A stretch of 64,000 nucleotides of DNA, taken from Nocardioides sp. BGMRC 2183. Lineage in GTDB: Bacteria; Actinomycetota; Actinomycetes; Propionibacteriales; Nocardioidaceae. The position numbers and the translations under genes were made by a program. Shown piece by piece: positions 25,382-33,444 of this stretch. Position 1 is the first letter of the stretch. Every line of letters starts with the position of its first letter. The notes below the pieces were generated by a model. The model had not been told where the DNA came from and searched no databases. It worked only from the letters and a program-made list of their open reading frames with translations. The DNA lies in contig VSSA01000003.1 in NCBI GenBank assembly GCA_008123405.1, forward strand, positions 62,001 to 126,000, in the 5' to 3' direction.

Positions 25382-26097
25382 CAGTTCGGCCCCTCAGTCC
25401 GGACCAGCTTCTCCGCCTCGACCGGGTCGGTCGGGCCGGTGCCGTACGACGGGCACCAGCGCGCCACCGGACAGGCACCGCAGGCCGGCTTCTTGGCGTG
25501 ACAACGGCGCCGGCCGTGCCAGATCAGATGGTGCGACAGCATCGTCCAGTCCCGCTTGGGAAACAGCGCACCGATGGCGTGCTCGACCTTCACCGGGTCG
25601 GTCTCGGTCGTCCACCCGAGCCGCCGCGCGAGTCGGCCGAAGTGGGTGTCGACGGTGATCCCCGGCAGGTCGAAGGCGTTGCCGAGCACCACGTTGGCGG
25701 TCTTGCGCCCGACACCGGGCAGGGTGACCAGGTCTTCGAGTCGGCCGGGCACCTGGCCGTCGTACTTCTCCACGAGGGCGGCGCTGAGCTTGAGCAGCGA
25801 CTCGGTCTTGGCCCGGAAGAAGCCCAGCGGACCGACGATCTGCTCCAGGTGGGCGCGATCGGCGGCCGCCATCGCGGCCGGATCGGGATAGGCCGCGAAG
25901 AGGGTGGGGCGCACCAGGTTGACTCGCTTGTCGGTGGTCTGCGCCGAGAGGACGGTGACCACCAGGCACTGGAAGGCGTTGTCGAAGTCCAGCTCCGCCC
26001 GGGCGTCGGGATAGGTCGCGGCGAGCACCCGGTCGATCTTCCGGGCACGGCGGACCAGCTGGGTCGACGACTCGTTGGTGATGTCGATCGGCCGCAC
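25381..26097 (-). CDS. nth: endonuclease III (DNA glycosylase/AP lyase)
   Basis: Base-excision repair enzyme of 238 residues that removes oxidised pyrimidines. The helix-hairpin-helix and catalytic region read LPGVGRKTANVVLGNAF, with the essential Lys in GRKTAN and Asp in TVDTHFGRLARRLGW. Four cysteines at the C-terminus (C-x6-C-x2-C-x5-C: CHAKKPACGACPVARWC) bind a 4Fe-4S cluster. GTG 26097 starts the gene, divergent from crp across about 150 bases. It is the first gene of the nth-tlpA-nudix-marP operon. Confidence 0.96.
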   Translation of the reverse strand: MRPIDITNESSTQLVRRARKIDRVLAATYPDARAELDFDNAFQCLVVTVLSAQTTDKRVNLVRPTLFAAYPDPAAMAAADRAHLEQIVGPLGFFRAKTESLLKLSAALVEKYDGQVPGRLEDLVTLPGVGRKTANVVLGNAFDLPGITVDTHFGRLARRLGWTTETDPVKVEHAIGALFPKRDWTMLSHHLIWHGRRRCHAKKPACGACPVARWCPSYGTGPTDPVEAEKLVRTEGPN

Positions 26098-26156
26098 GCG
26101 AGCAGCCTACGGCGTGGCGCCGACAAGCCAGGAAGTGACGCATGTTAGGTGTGAAA

Positions 26157-26171
26157 CTAGCCACTGGCTAG
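26157..26171. promoter_or_regulatory. palindrome in nth/crp divergent promoter
   Basis: CTAGCCACTGGCTAG is a perfect inverted repeat with a one-base centre. It overlaps TGTGAAACTAGCCACT, which resembles half of a CRP site (TGTGA-N6-TCACA) with a degenerate second half. Autoregulation of crp is plausible but unproven. Confidence 0.4.
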
Positions 26172-26247
26172 GATTCCGATCGACGCGTGTCGCCGGTCGG
26201 CGCCTCACCAGGGGGTCCGGGACGACACCAGGGATGTTGGAGGAAGC

Positions 26248-26925
26248 GTGGACAACGACGTACTCCGTCAGGCGCCATTGTTCAGCGCCCTCGACGACGA
26301 GGCGATGACGGCTCTCCGCTCGTCGATGGCGGAGTCCCGCCTGCGGCGCGGCGAGGTGCTGTTCCACGAGGGCGACACCGGCGACAAGCTGTACGTCGTC
26401 CTCGACGGCAAGGTCAAGCTCGGTCGGACGTCCTCCGACGGGCGGGAGAACCTGCTGGCGATCATGGGCCCCGGCCAGATGTTCGGCGAGCTGTCGCTCT
26501 TCGACCCCGGCCCGCGCTCGGCGACGGTGACCGCTGTGACGGACGCGGCCTTCGCCTCGCTCTCCCACGAAGACCTGCTCCGCTGGCTGGAGGGTCGCCC
26601 GGTGGTGGCCCGTGGGCTGCTGGCCCAGCTCGCCGGCCGACTGCGCCGCGCCAACGACGTGGTCGCCGACCTGGTCTTCTCCGACGTGCCCGGCCGGGTC
26701 GCCAAGGCGCTGCTGGACCTGGCCGACCGGTTCGGCCGCTCCGCGGACGACGGGGTGCACGTCCACCACGACCTCACCCAGGAGGAGCTGGCCCAGTTGG
26801 TGGGCGCCTCCCGCGAGACGGTCAACAAGGCGCTGGCCGACTTCGCTTCCCGCGGTTGGCTGCGGCTGGAGCCTCGTTCGGTGGTCATCATGGATATGGA
26901 GCGCATGTCCCGCCGCGCCCGCTGA
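26248..26925 (+). CDS. crp: Crp/Fnr-family cAMP receptor protein
   Basis: Global regulator of 225 residues. The N-terminal cyclic-nucleotide-binding domain has EGDTGDKLYVVLDGKVKL and the phosphate-binding cassette FGELSLFDPGPRSATV with the cAMP-contacting Glu and Arg. The C-terminal helix-turn-helix is LTQEELAQLVGASRETVNKAL. Family and gene order match GlxR/Crp of actinobacteria (Rv3676). GTG 26248 is preceded by GGAGGA three bases away. It is monocistronic, followed by a large imperfect hairpin. Confidence 0.95.
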   Translation: MDNDVLRQAPLFSALDDEAMTALRSSMAESRLRRGEVLFHEGDTGDKLYVVLDGKVKLGRTSSDGRENLLAIMGPGQMFGELSLFDPGPRSATVTAVTDAAFASLSHEDLLRWLEGRPVVARGLLAQLAGRLRRANDVVADLVFSDVPGRVAKALLDLADRFGRSADDGVHVHHDLTQEELAQLVGASRETVNKALADFASRGWLRLEPRSVVIMDMERMSRRAR

Positions 26926-26932
26926 GCGACGC

Positions 26933-27025
26933 TGGAGCACGCATCCGGTTGCGCCGGGCTCGGTCAACGACCCGCTTCGCTTGAAGGTCGCCTTCCCTCG
27001 CCCGGCTTCCCGGATACGCACTCCA
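26933..27025 (+). terminator. long imperfect inverted repeat after crp
   Basis: Arms 26933-26959 and 27000-27025 pair along most of their length (TGGAGCACGCATCCGG with CCGGATACGCACTCCA). The 40-base interval is unpaired or weakly paired. It begins eight bases after the crp stop, in the gap to the convergent HTH gene. Confidence 0.6.
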
Positions 27026-27071
27026 ACGCCGCTGAGCGATGGTTCACCAGATGCCGGGGCGCTCCGCTCGG

Positions 27072-27854
27072 CTACCACCGGCTCAAGGCACGCCGCGTCG
27101 CATCGTCAGCGGGGTAGAACGCCTCGATCGCGAGTTCGGAGAGGGTGACCTCGCGCGGCGTGCCGAAGACGGTGGTGGTGGAGACGAACGACAGCACGCC
27201 GCCGTCCGGAGTGCGCAGCCGCAGCGGTACGACGAGTGCGGCGCCAGACTCCGCGGCAGCGCCACCCGAGGCGGGACCCGACGCGAGCTCCGCTGCCAGC
27301 TCTGCCAGCACGGGGTCTCCGGTGTGCCGGGCTTCGCGGGCGATCCGCTCCTGCAGGTGGGCGCGCCACTCGTCCAAGTTGTCGATCCGCGGCGCGAGGC
27401 CTCGCGGGTGCACCGAGAGTCGCAGGACGTTGACCGGCGGCTCGAGCAGCTCAGCGTCGACGCCCGCGAGCAGTCCGTAGGCCGCCTCGTTGGCGGCGAC
27501 GAGGTCCCAGTGCCGGTCCACCACCAGCGCCGGGTACGGCTCGTGAGCGGCGAGGATCGCCTCGAGCGCAGCGTTGGCCTCGGCCATCGGCGGCGCGTCG
27601 AGCGCGTGCTGCGGATGGGCCGGGGCGTGACCGGCGGCGAGCAACACCTGGTTCTGCTCGCGCAGCGGTACGTCGAGCTGGTCGCAGAGCCGCAGCAGCA
27701 TGTCGCTGGTGGGACGCGCCCTACCGGTCTCGATGCAGCTGAGATGACGGGTGGAGACCTCGGTCCGGTTCGCGAGCTCCTCCTGGGAGAGGCGCCGATG
27801 CTGTCGCCAGCCCCGGATCAGCTGGCCGACGGGCGCGGTCGACGTGGTGGTCAC
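27072..27854 (-). CDS. helix-turn-helix regulator with MmyB-like ligand domain
   Basis: XRE-type regulator of 260 residues. The HTH is at residues about 10-65 (LIRGWRQHRRLSQEELANRTEVSTRHLSCIE), followed by a C-terminal MmyB-like domain of the PAS-type fold (EPYPALVVDRHWDLVAANEAA) that may bind a small hydrophobic ligand. GTG 27854 is divergent from the DUF1330 gene, and a perfect 19-bp palindrome lies between them. The likely role is control of its own promoter and of the neighbour. The pair interrupts the otherwise mycobacteria-like order here. Confidence 0.87.
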   Translation of the reverse strand: MTTTSTAPVGQLIRGWRQHRRLSQEELANRTEVSTRHLSCIETGRARPTSDMLLRLCDQLDVPLREQNQVLLAAGHAPAHPQHALDAPPMAEANAALEAILAAHEPYPALVVDRHWDLVAANEAAYGLLAGVDAELLEPPVNVLRLSVHPRGLAPRIDNLDEWRAHLQERIAREARHTGDPVLAELAAELASGPASGGAAAESGAALVVPLRLRTPDGGVLSFVSTTTVFGTPREVTLSELAIEAFYPADDATRRALSRW

Positions 27855-27887
27855 GGTCCCAACCTAGACGCGCCGCATCATCGTCGA

Positions 27888-27906
27888 CATGACCTCTGAG
27901 GTCATG
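27888..27906. promoter_or_regulatory. 19-bp palindromic operator (CATGACCTC-T-GAGGTCATG)
   Basis: Perfect nine-base arms around a single central T. It lies 34 bases upstream of the HTH regulator start and 65 upstream of DUF1330, the expected location of the regulator's own operator. Confidence 0.65.
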
Positions 27907-27970
27907 GTGGTTCCGACCCGGTGGGCGTGAGATCGGCTCTGACCGATTCGACCTCCGAAAGGAATGCACG

Positions 27971-28327
27971 ATGAACGCTTCCGTCCAACCCACCAAGGCC
28001 TACGCCGTCGCCTACCTACGTGAGGTCGACTTCGGTGCCGAGATCGTGGAGTACATCGAGAAGATCGATGCCACGTTGGCGCCGTACGGCGGGCGGTTCC
28101 TGGTCCACGGCGGCGCACTCACGCCTGCCGAGGGCACATGGGACGGCGACCTGGTCATCATCGAGTTCCCGGACGCCGCCGGCGCCCGGGACTGGTACGA
28201 GTCGCCCGCCTACCAGGAGATCCTGCCGCTGCGCACCGAGCACTCGACCTCGATCGCGTGCATGGTCGAAGGTGTGCCGACCGGCTATCGCGCGGTCGAC
28301 AAGCTCTCGGTCCTCCTCGCCGAGTGA
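27971..28327 (+). CDS. DUF1330 domain protein
   Basis: Small protein of 118 residues with the ferredoxin-like dimeric alpha/beta-barrel pattern of DUF1330 (YAVAYLREVDFGAEIVEY, GGRFLVHGG, LVIIEFPDAAGARDWYESPAYQEI). Its biochemical role is unknown. ATG 27971 has AAGGAA upstream. It is divergent from the MmyB-type regulator, which probably controls it through the 19-bp palindrome. Just after its stop a family-B repeat begins. Confidence 0.85.
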   Translation: MNASVQPTKAYAVAYLREVDFGAEIVEYIEKIDATLAPYGGRFLVHGGALTPAEGTWDGDLVIIEFPDAAGARDWYESPAYQEILPLRTEHSTSIACMVEGVPTGYRAVDKLSVLLAE

Positions 28328-28329
28328 CC

Positions 28330-28407
28330 GACCCGGCGCAAACGCACACGCAGATCGCGCCCACCCGGCAGAAATGACGACACGTAATGTGCATTTGAGC
28401 CGGGTCA
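28330..28407. repeat. family-B repeats in inverted arrangement (locus 2)
   Basis: A diverged direct copy (GACCCGGCGCAAACGCACAC) begins at about 28331 after the DUF1330 stop and is followed by a partial second copy. An inverted copy at about 28390-28407 reads, on the minus strand, TGACCCGGCTCAAATGCAC, and its TGA is the stop codon of the MBL gene. The inverted copies can pair, giving a hairpin between convergent genes. Confidence 0.75.
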
Positions 28408-29259
28408 GCGAGCGGCGAGGTAGGACAGCTGGGCGCGGACCGACCACTCGGCGGCCCCCCAGAGCGACTCATCGACGTCGGCGTAGACGACCTCCACCAC
28501 CCGTCGCGGGAGGTGGGGGTCGTCGGCGACATCGGCCGGCAACTCACCCGCCGCCACGCCGAGCGCACCGAGGGCCGACTCGACCTGGGCCAGCCGCTCC
28601 CGCCGGTGCACCCGGTAGTGGTCCAGCACCGCGCCTGCGTCGGCGAGCACCGGCCCGTGGGCGGGCCACAGCGTCTCCACCCGGCCGTCGGTGACCAGGC
28701 CACGCATCCGCTCCAGGGAGCCGAAGTAGCCGGACAGGTCACCGTCGGGGTAGGCGATCACGGTGGTACCGCGCCCCAGCACCATGTCGCCGGTCAGCAA
28801 CGACCGGTCGGCCCCGAGCAGCAGCGAGATCGAGTCGCGGGTGTGGCCCGGGGTGGTGAGCACCTCCACGTCGAGGCCGCCTACCGAGAGGAGCTCGCCG
28901 TCGGCGACCGGCTCCGAACGCCAGCACTGCTCCGGATCCAGGCCCCGCACCCCACAGCCCATCCGCTCCGCGAACGACCGGGCCGCCTCGGTGTGGTCGA
29001 GGTGGTGGTGGGTGACGATCACGGTGTCGACCTGCCCGGCGACGTCAGCGACGGCATCGAGATGCTCCACGGCCAACGGGCCGGGATCGATCACGATCGA
29101 GCGCTCGGCGCCCGGCTCGCGCAGCACCCAGGTGTTGGTGCCGTCCAGCGTCATCGGGCCTGGGTTGGGCGCGAGCACGCAACGGCCGCGCGCACCGAAC
29201 GCCCCACCGTGCCAGTCCGCCGGACCGGTGGCACCGAGCGGGCGTCGTACCTCATCCAT
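28405..29259 (-). CDS. metallo-beta-lactamase-fold hydrolase (LACTB2-like)
   Basis: Protein of 284 residues with the zinc motif THHHLDHTEAA, then TTPGHTRDS, LTGDMVLGRG and LWPAHGPV as further ligands. A C-terminal winged-helix-like segment (about 220-284: LDHYRVHRRERLAQVESAL) is typical of the LACTB2 group, in which some members are endoribonucleases. In M. tuberculosis the same place holds Rv3677c. It lies nine bases downstream of the NUDIX gene and so belongs to a DUF4177-ridA-nudix-MBL unit. Confidence 0.87.
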   Translation of the reverse strand: MDEVRRPLGATGPADWHGGAFGARGRCVLAPNPGPMTLDGTNTWVLREPGAERSIVIDPGPLAVEHLDAVADVAGQVDTVIVTHHHLDHTEAARSFAERMGCGVRGLDPEQCWRSEPVADGELLSVGGLDVEVLTTPGHTRDSISLLLGADRSLLTGDMVLGRGTTVIAYPDGDLSGYFGSLERMRGLVTDGRVETLWPAHGPVLADAGAVLDHYRVHRRERLAQVESALGALGVAAGELPADVADDPHLPRRVVEVVYADVDESLWGAAEWSVRAQLSYLAAR

Positions 29260-29268
29260 GGTGACCGC

Positions 29269-30156
29269 TCAGCCGCTGCGACGCGCCGCGACCAGCGGTC
29301 GCAGCCGGTCCGGCATCGAGAGGGTCAGACCATCGCCCAGCGGCTCCACCTCGGGCATGAACATGTCGACCCGACGCCCGTCAGCCGCGGCGCGCACCGC
29401 CGTCGTGGACGGGTGCTGCCCCACCTCCAGGCAGGTCAGGTACGTCGGAGGCAGCATCGCCAGTGTCCCCGCGTCCGCCTCATCCGCAGCCCGAGCGGCC
29501 GGCAACCAGACCACCTCGCTGGACTCGGTGGAGACGTCCCGGGTCACCTGTCCCTCGGGCAGCTGGGCCACGAAGAACCAGGTGCGGTAGCGCTTGGGCT
29601 CGAAGATCGGAGTCAGCCAGCCGTCCCAGACCCCGAGCAGATCGGTGCGGAGCACCAGCCGGCGGCGGGCCAGGAAGTCGGTCATCGCCAGCGCTCGGGT
29701 CTCCAGGGCGAGCCGGTCGGCCTCCCAGTCCTCGCCGGTGGTGTCGGCGACCACCGAGTCGGCGGACGGGCCGGCCAGCAGCACGCCGGACTCCTCGAAG
29801 GTCTCCCGGACCGCAGCGCAGACCAAGGCGCGGGCCAGGTCCACGTCGACGCCGAGCTGCTCGGCCCACTCCACCGCACTCGGCCCGGCCCAGCCGGACG
29901 CCTCGACCTCGGCGTCGTCGTCACGCGGGTCGACGCCACCGCCGGGGAAGACGCACATGCCACCGGCGAAGTCCATCGAGACCTGACGCCGCAGCAGGTA
30001 GACCTCCGGCCCGGCCTCAGGGGTCGCACCGTCCCGCATCAGCACCACGGTCGCGGCGTTGCGTGGCTCCGCGGGGGTGCGGGTGCCGTCGTGGAACTCC
30101 CGGGCGACATCGGCGAGGGTGGCCGGCAGCGGCACCGGGGGCAGCGGGATCCTCAC
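29269..30156 (-). CDS. NUDIX hydrolase (NUDT19-like)
   Basis: Protein of 295 residues. The NUDIX box is split by an insertion, as in NUDT19-type enzymes: FPGGGVDPRDDD near residue 70, and after about 35 residues AAVRETFEESGVLL with the metal-binding glutamates. NUDT19 proteins act on CoA species, but that is only a family-level hint. It overlaps ridA by four bases. It has no counterpart between Rv3677c and Rv3678c in the mycobacterial order I recall, so it may be a lineage-specific insertion. Confidence 0.85.
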   Translation of the reverse strand: MRIPLPPVPLPATLADVAREFHDGTRTPAEPRNAATVVLMRDGATPEAGPEVYLLRRQVSMDFAGGMCVFPGGGVDPRDDDAEVEASGWAGPSAVEWAEQLGVDVDLARALVCAAVRETFEESGVLLAGPSADSVVADTTGEDWEADRLALETRALAMTDFLARRRLVLRTDLLGVWDGWLTPIFEPKRYRTWFFVAQLPEGQVTRDVSTESSEVVWLPAARAADEADAGTLAMLPPTYLTCLEVGQHPSTTAVRAAADGRRVDMFMPEVEPLGDGLTLSMPDRLRPLVAARRSG

Positions 30157-30647
30157 GCGCCGTTCTCCGTGCGCTCGCCGCCAGCGGGCAGGATCTCGGC
30201 GATCACCTCGACCTCCACCGGCGCGTCGAGCGGCAGCACCGGGACCCCGACCGCCGAGCGTGCGTGCACGCCCTGGTCCCCGAAGACCGCGCCGAAGAGC
30301 TCCGAGGCTCCGTTGGCGACGCCGGGCTGGCCGGTGAAGTCGCTAGCGGAGGCGACGAAGGCGACCACCTTCACGATCCGCACTCGGGACAGGTCGGTGA
30401 CCTGCGAGCGGATCGCGGCGATCGCGTTGAGCGCGCACTGCCGCGCACACTCGACTGCCTCCTCCGCGGTGACTCCCTCGCCCACTTTGCCGGTGGTGAT
30501 CAGCGCGCCGTCGCGCATCGGCAGCTGACCTGCGGTGTAGACGTGGTCCCCGGTGCGCACCGCCGGGAGGTAGGTCGCCACCGGCGGCACCACGTCCGGG
30601 ACAGTGAGGCCGAGGTCGGCGAGTCGCTGCTCCGGCGTCGCGGTCAC
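30153..30647 (-). CDS. RidA-family protein
   Basis: Protein of 164 residues of the YjgF/YER057c/UK114 family, which hydrolyse reactive enamine/imine intermediates or act as related deaminases. Visible are YTAGQLPMRDG and the conserved arginine in ARSAVGVPVLPLDAPVEVEVIAEI. It is longer than classical RidA (about 130) and matches Rv3678c-type proteins. GTG 30647 lies three bases after the DUF4177 stop. It is co-transcribed with DUF4177, NUDIX and MBL genes. Confidence 0.88.
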   Translation of the reverse strand: MTATPEQRLADLGLTVPDVVPPVATYLPAVRTGDHVYTAGQLPMRDGALITTGKVGEGVTAEEAVECARQCALNAIAAIRSQVTDLSRVRIVKVVAFVASASDFTGQPGVANGASELFGAVFGDQGVHARSAVGVPVLPLDAPVEVEVIAEILPAGGERTENGA

Positions 30648-30650
30648 GGC

Positions 30651-30806
30651 TCAGCCCTCGAGCGGGCGCTTGAAGTAGGCGATGTCGTTGCCCTGAGCAG
30701 CCGGGATGATCGCGACGAGCTCCCAGCCGTCCTGTCCGAAGTTGTTGAGGATCTGCGCCGCCGCATGATTGAGGACGGGCGCCACCTGGTACTCCCACTT
30801 GGTCAT
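30651..30806 (-). CDS. DUF4177 small protein
   Basis: Only 51 residues, starting MTKWEYQVAPVLNH at ATG 30806. The motif FGQDGWELVAIIPA is the DUF4177 signature. The larger in-frame extension upstream is not conserved in character and lacks a better start. It matches Rv3678A in position. It is the first gene of the leftward operon, divergent from the ArsA-type ATPase pair. Function unknown. Confidence 0.82.
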   Translation of the reverse strand: MTKWEYQVAPVLNHAAAQILNNFGQDGWELVAIIPAAQGNDIAYFKRPLEG

Positions 30807-30927
30807 GGGTCGCACCCTACTCACGTCGTACGACACAAGGGACGGAGCCGGTGGGCGATCCCGGTCCCGCCGCCACGCGCACCGCCTCGGCACCACCCCC
30901 ACCACCGCGCTCGCTACGCTCGGCTGC

Positions 30928-31938
30928 GTGAGTCAACGGCCGAAGGTGCGTTTGCACGTGGTGACCGGCAAGGGCGGCACCGGCAAGTCGACGGTGGCTT
31001 CCGCACTCGCGCTCGCGCTCGCGACGGCCGGGCGCAACGTGTTGCTCTGCGAGGTCGAGGGCCGCCAAGGCATTGCCCGGATGTTCGACGTCGACCCGCT
31101 CCCCTACGAGGAGCGGCGACTGACCACGGGGCTCCCCGACGCCGAGGGTGGCCGCGGGGTGGTGCACGCGCTGCACATCGACGCAGAGTCGGCGCTGCTG
31201 GAGTACCTGGCGATGTACTACCGGCTGGGCCGGGCCGGTCGGGCGCTGGACCGCTTCGGCGTGATCGAGTTCGCCACCACCATCGCCCCCGGTGTGCGCG
31301 ACGTGCTGCTCACCGGCAAGGTGTATGAGGCGGTGCAGCGCAACTCCCGCAACAAGGGAGCGATCCAGTACGACGCCGTGGTGCTCGACGCGCCACCGAC
31401 CGGCCGGATCACCCAGTTCCTCAACGTCAGCAACGAGCTCGCCGGGCTCGCCAAGGTCGGACCGATCCGCTCCCAGTCCGACACCATGATGACGCTCTTC
31501 CGCTCCCCGCGGACCGCCGTGCATCTGGTCACCGTGCTGGAGGAGATGCCGGTGCAGGAGACCGCTGACGGGATCGCTGAGCTGCGCGGGGCCGACCTCC
31601 CGGTGGGCTCGGTGATCGTCAACCAGGTCCGCCCCCGGGACCTCTCCCCCGCCGCGCTGCAGGCGGCCCGTGCCGGCACGCTGGACCGCGCCGCGATCCG
31701 CACCGACCTGGAGCGGGCCGGCCTCGCGGGCGTCGACACCCTGACCGAGGGGCTGGTCGCCGAAGCCCACGACCATGCCGAGCGCCGCGCGCTGGAGGAC
31801 AGCCAGCGCGCCGTGGTCGAACGGCTCGGCGTGCCGACCTGCGAGCTTCCCCGCCTGGCTGGCGGGATCGACCTCGGTGCGCTCTACGAGCTGGCCGGCA
31901 TGCTGCGGGAACAAGGGATGACCGGAGGGCCGCGATGA
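30928..31938 (+). CDS. ArsA-family anion-transporting-type ATPase (first of pair)
   Basis: Cytoplasmic P-loop ATPase of 336 residues. The deviant Walker A is VVTGKGGTGKST at residues about 11-22, and VVLDAPPTGRI is switch II. It belongs to the ArsA/GET3 superfamily and corresponds to Rv3679, which with Rv3680 has been proposed to handle envelope substrates. The arsenite-binding cysteines of true ArsA are not seen. GTG 30928 is chosen because the longer frame overlaps the divergent gene. Its stop overlaps the start of a 24-codon ORF that leads into the second ATPase. Confidence 0.85.
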   Translation: MSQRPKVRLHVVTGKGGTGKSTVASALALALATAGRNVLLCEVEGRQGIARMFDVDPLPYEERRLTTGLPDAEGGRGVVHALHIDAESALLEYLAMYYRLGRAGRALDRFGVIEFATTIAPGVRDVLLTGKVYEAVQRNSRNKGAIQYDAVVLDAPPTGRITQFLNVSNELAGLAKVGPIRSQSDTMMTLFRSPRTAVHLVTVLEEMPVQETADGIAELRGADLPVGSVIVNQVRPRDLSPAALQAARAGTLDRAAIRTDLERAGLAGVDTLTEGLVAEAHDHAERRALEDSQRAVVERLGVPTCELPRLAGGIDLGALYELAGMLREQGMTGGPR

Positions 31939-32009
31939 ACACCCCACCACGTCCTCCGCTTCCCCCGCTGCGCTCCTCCAGCGAACAACGCGTCGGGGAC
32001 CCCACATGA
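31935..32009 (+). CDS. possible 24-residue coupling peptide
   Basis: ATG at 31935 overlaps the first ATPase's TGA (ATGA), and this ORF's TGA overlaps the second ATPase's ATG (ATGA at 32006-32009). The peptide is Pro/Arg/Ser-rich and resembles no domain. It may exist only to carry ribosomes between the two genes, or it may be chance; the double overlap is the only evidence. Confidence 0.35.
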   Translation: MNTPPRPPLPPLRSSSEQRVGDPT

Positions 32010-33220
32010 GCACCCACCGCTCCCGGACCCGCGTCGGCCCCGGTACCGCTCACCGGGCGGGGCCGCTGGACGTCGACGCGCTGCTGGCCGACCGGACCAC
32101 CCAGATCGTGGTCTGCTGCGGCTCCGGCGGCGTCGGCAAGACCACCACGTCGGCCGCGCTGGCGCTGCGCGCTGCCGAGCAGGGGCGGAAGGTCGTCGTA
32201 CTGACCATCGATCCGGCCCGTCGACTCGCCCAGTCGATGGGGATCGCGGAGTTGGACAACACGCCGCGACCGGTCGCCGACGTGGACGGCACCGCGGGCG
32301 GATCGCTGGACGCGATGATGCTGGACATGAAGCGCACCTTCGACGAGGTGGTGCTCTCCCAGGCCAGCCCGGAGAAGGCCGAGCAGATCCTGGCCAACCC
32401 GTTCTACATCGCGCTCTCCAGCTCCTTCGCCGGCACCCAGGAGTACATGGCGATGGAGAAGCTCGGGCAGATCCACCGCGAACACGTGCAGGGCAGCGGG
32501 GACTACGACCTGATCATCGTGGACACGCCGCCGTCCCGCTCCGCGCTGGACTTCCTGGATGCCCCGGAGCGGCTCTCCAGCTTCCTCGACGGCCGCTTCG
32601 TCCGCCTCATGCTGGCGCCGGCGAAGGGCCCGGCGCGGCTGATGACCGCCGGATTCAGCCTGATCACCAACGCACTGACCAAGATCCTCGGCGCCCAGTT
32701 CCTCAAGGACCTGCAGACCTTCGTCGCCGCGCTCGACACCGTCTTCGGCGGCTTCCGGCAACGGGCGCAGAAGACCTACTCACTCCTCCAAGCCGACGGT
32801 ACGGCGTTCCTCGTGGTCGCCGCTCCCGAACCCGACGCGCTGCGCGAAGCGGCGTACTTCGTCGAGCGGCTGAGCGAGGACGCGATGCCGTTGGCGGGCC
32901 TGATCGTCAACCGGGCCAGCGCCGTGCCGGTCAGCGACCTCTCCGCCGAGGAGGCGGTGGCCGGCGCCGAGCGCCTCCTCGTCGAGGACCCGGACTCGTT
33001 GACCGCCGGGCTGCTCCGGCTGCACGCCGATCGTGCCCGTCTGGTGGAGCGGGAGGGCGAGCTGCGGGACCGTTTCGCAACCGCGCACCCGCAGGTGGCG
33101 ACGGCGGTGGTGCCGGCGCTGGCCGGCGACGTGCACGATCTCGACGGGCTGCGCCGGGTCGGCGACCTGCTCGGCGAGGTCACCACCGATGCGGAACCGG
33201 AGTCGACGCAGCGTCGGTGA
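32006..33220 (+). CDS. ArsA-family ATPase (second of pair)
   Basis: P-loop ATPase of 404 residues, matching Rv3680 in place. The Walker A is CCGSGGVGKTTTSAALAL (residues about 38-55), followed by LTIDPARRLAQSMG (switch I) and LIIVDTPPSRSALDFLDAP (switch II). The pair probably forms a heterodimer, because single ArsA proteins contain two such domains in tandem; this is inference. A small ORF with ATGA overlaps links it to the first ATPase. It is followed by a GC-rich hairpin before convergent whiB. Confidence 0.87.
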   Translation: MSTHRSRTRVGPGTAHRAGPLDVDALLADRTTQIVVCCGSGGVGKTTTSAALALRAAEQGRKVVVLTIDPARRLAQSMGIAELDNTPRPVADVDGTAGGSLDAMMLDMKRTFDEVVLSQASPEKAEQILANPFYIALSSSFAGTQEYMAMEKLGQIHREHVQGSGDYDLIIVDTPPSRSALDFLDAPERLSSFLDGRFVRLMLAPAKGPARLMTAGFSLITNALTKILGAQFLKDLQTFVAALDTVFGGFRQRAQKTYSLLQADGTAFLVVAAPEPDALREAAYFVERLSEDAMPLAGLIVNRASAVPVSDLSAEEAVAGAERLLVEDPDSLTAGLLRLHADRARLVEREGELRDRFATAHPQVATAVVPALAGDVHDLDGLRRVGDLLGEVTTDAEPESTQRR

Positions 33221-33341
33221 CGGGCGTTCCCGGGGTCGCTCGGCCCCATGTTCGAGCGACCTCGGCACCACCCGGCACGCTGGTGACCGCCCCATCCCCA
33301 CGCGATCACCCGACGGGACCCACGGAACACCCGACGAAGAC

Positions 33342-33378
33342 CTGACGGCGGGCGGCACCCTGGTCCGCCCGCCATCAG
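33342..33378 (+). terminator. hairpin after ArsA-type operon
   Basis: CTGACGGCGGGCGG pairs with CCGCCCGCCATCAG (one mismatch) around a nine-base loop, 120 bases after the second ATPase stop and before convergent whiB. No T-tract. The remaining sequence of the 224-base gap shows no gene. Confidence 0.55.
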
Positions 33379-33444
33379 GGCGCGACTGAGCGAGGCCTAC
33401 CCAGGCTCAGGCGCCGACTTCGGAGGGAGCGTTACGTATCGTTC

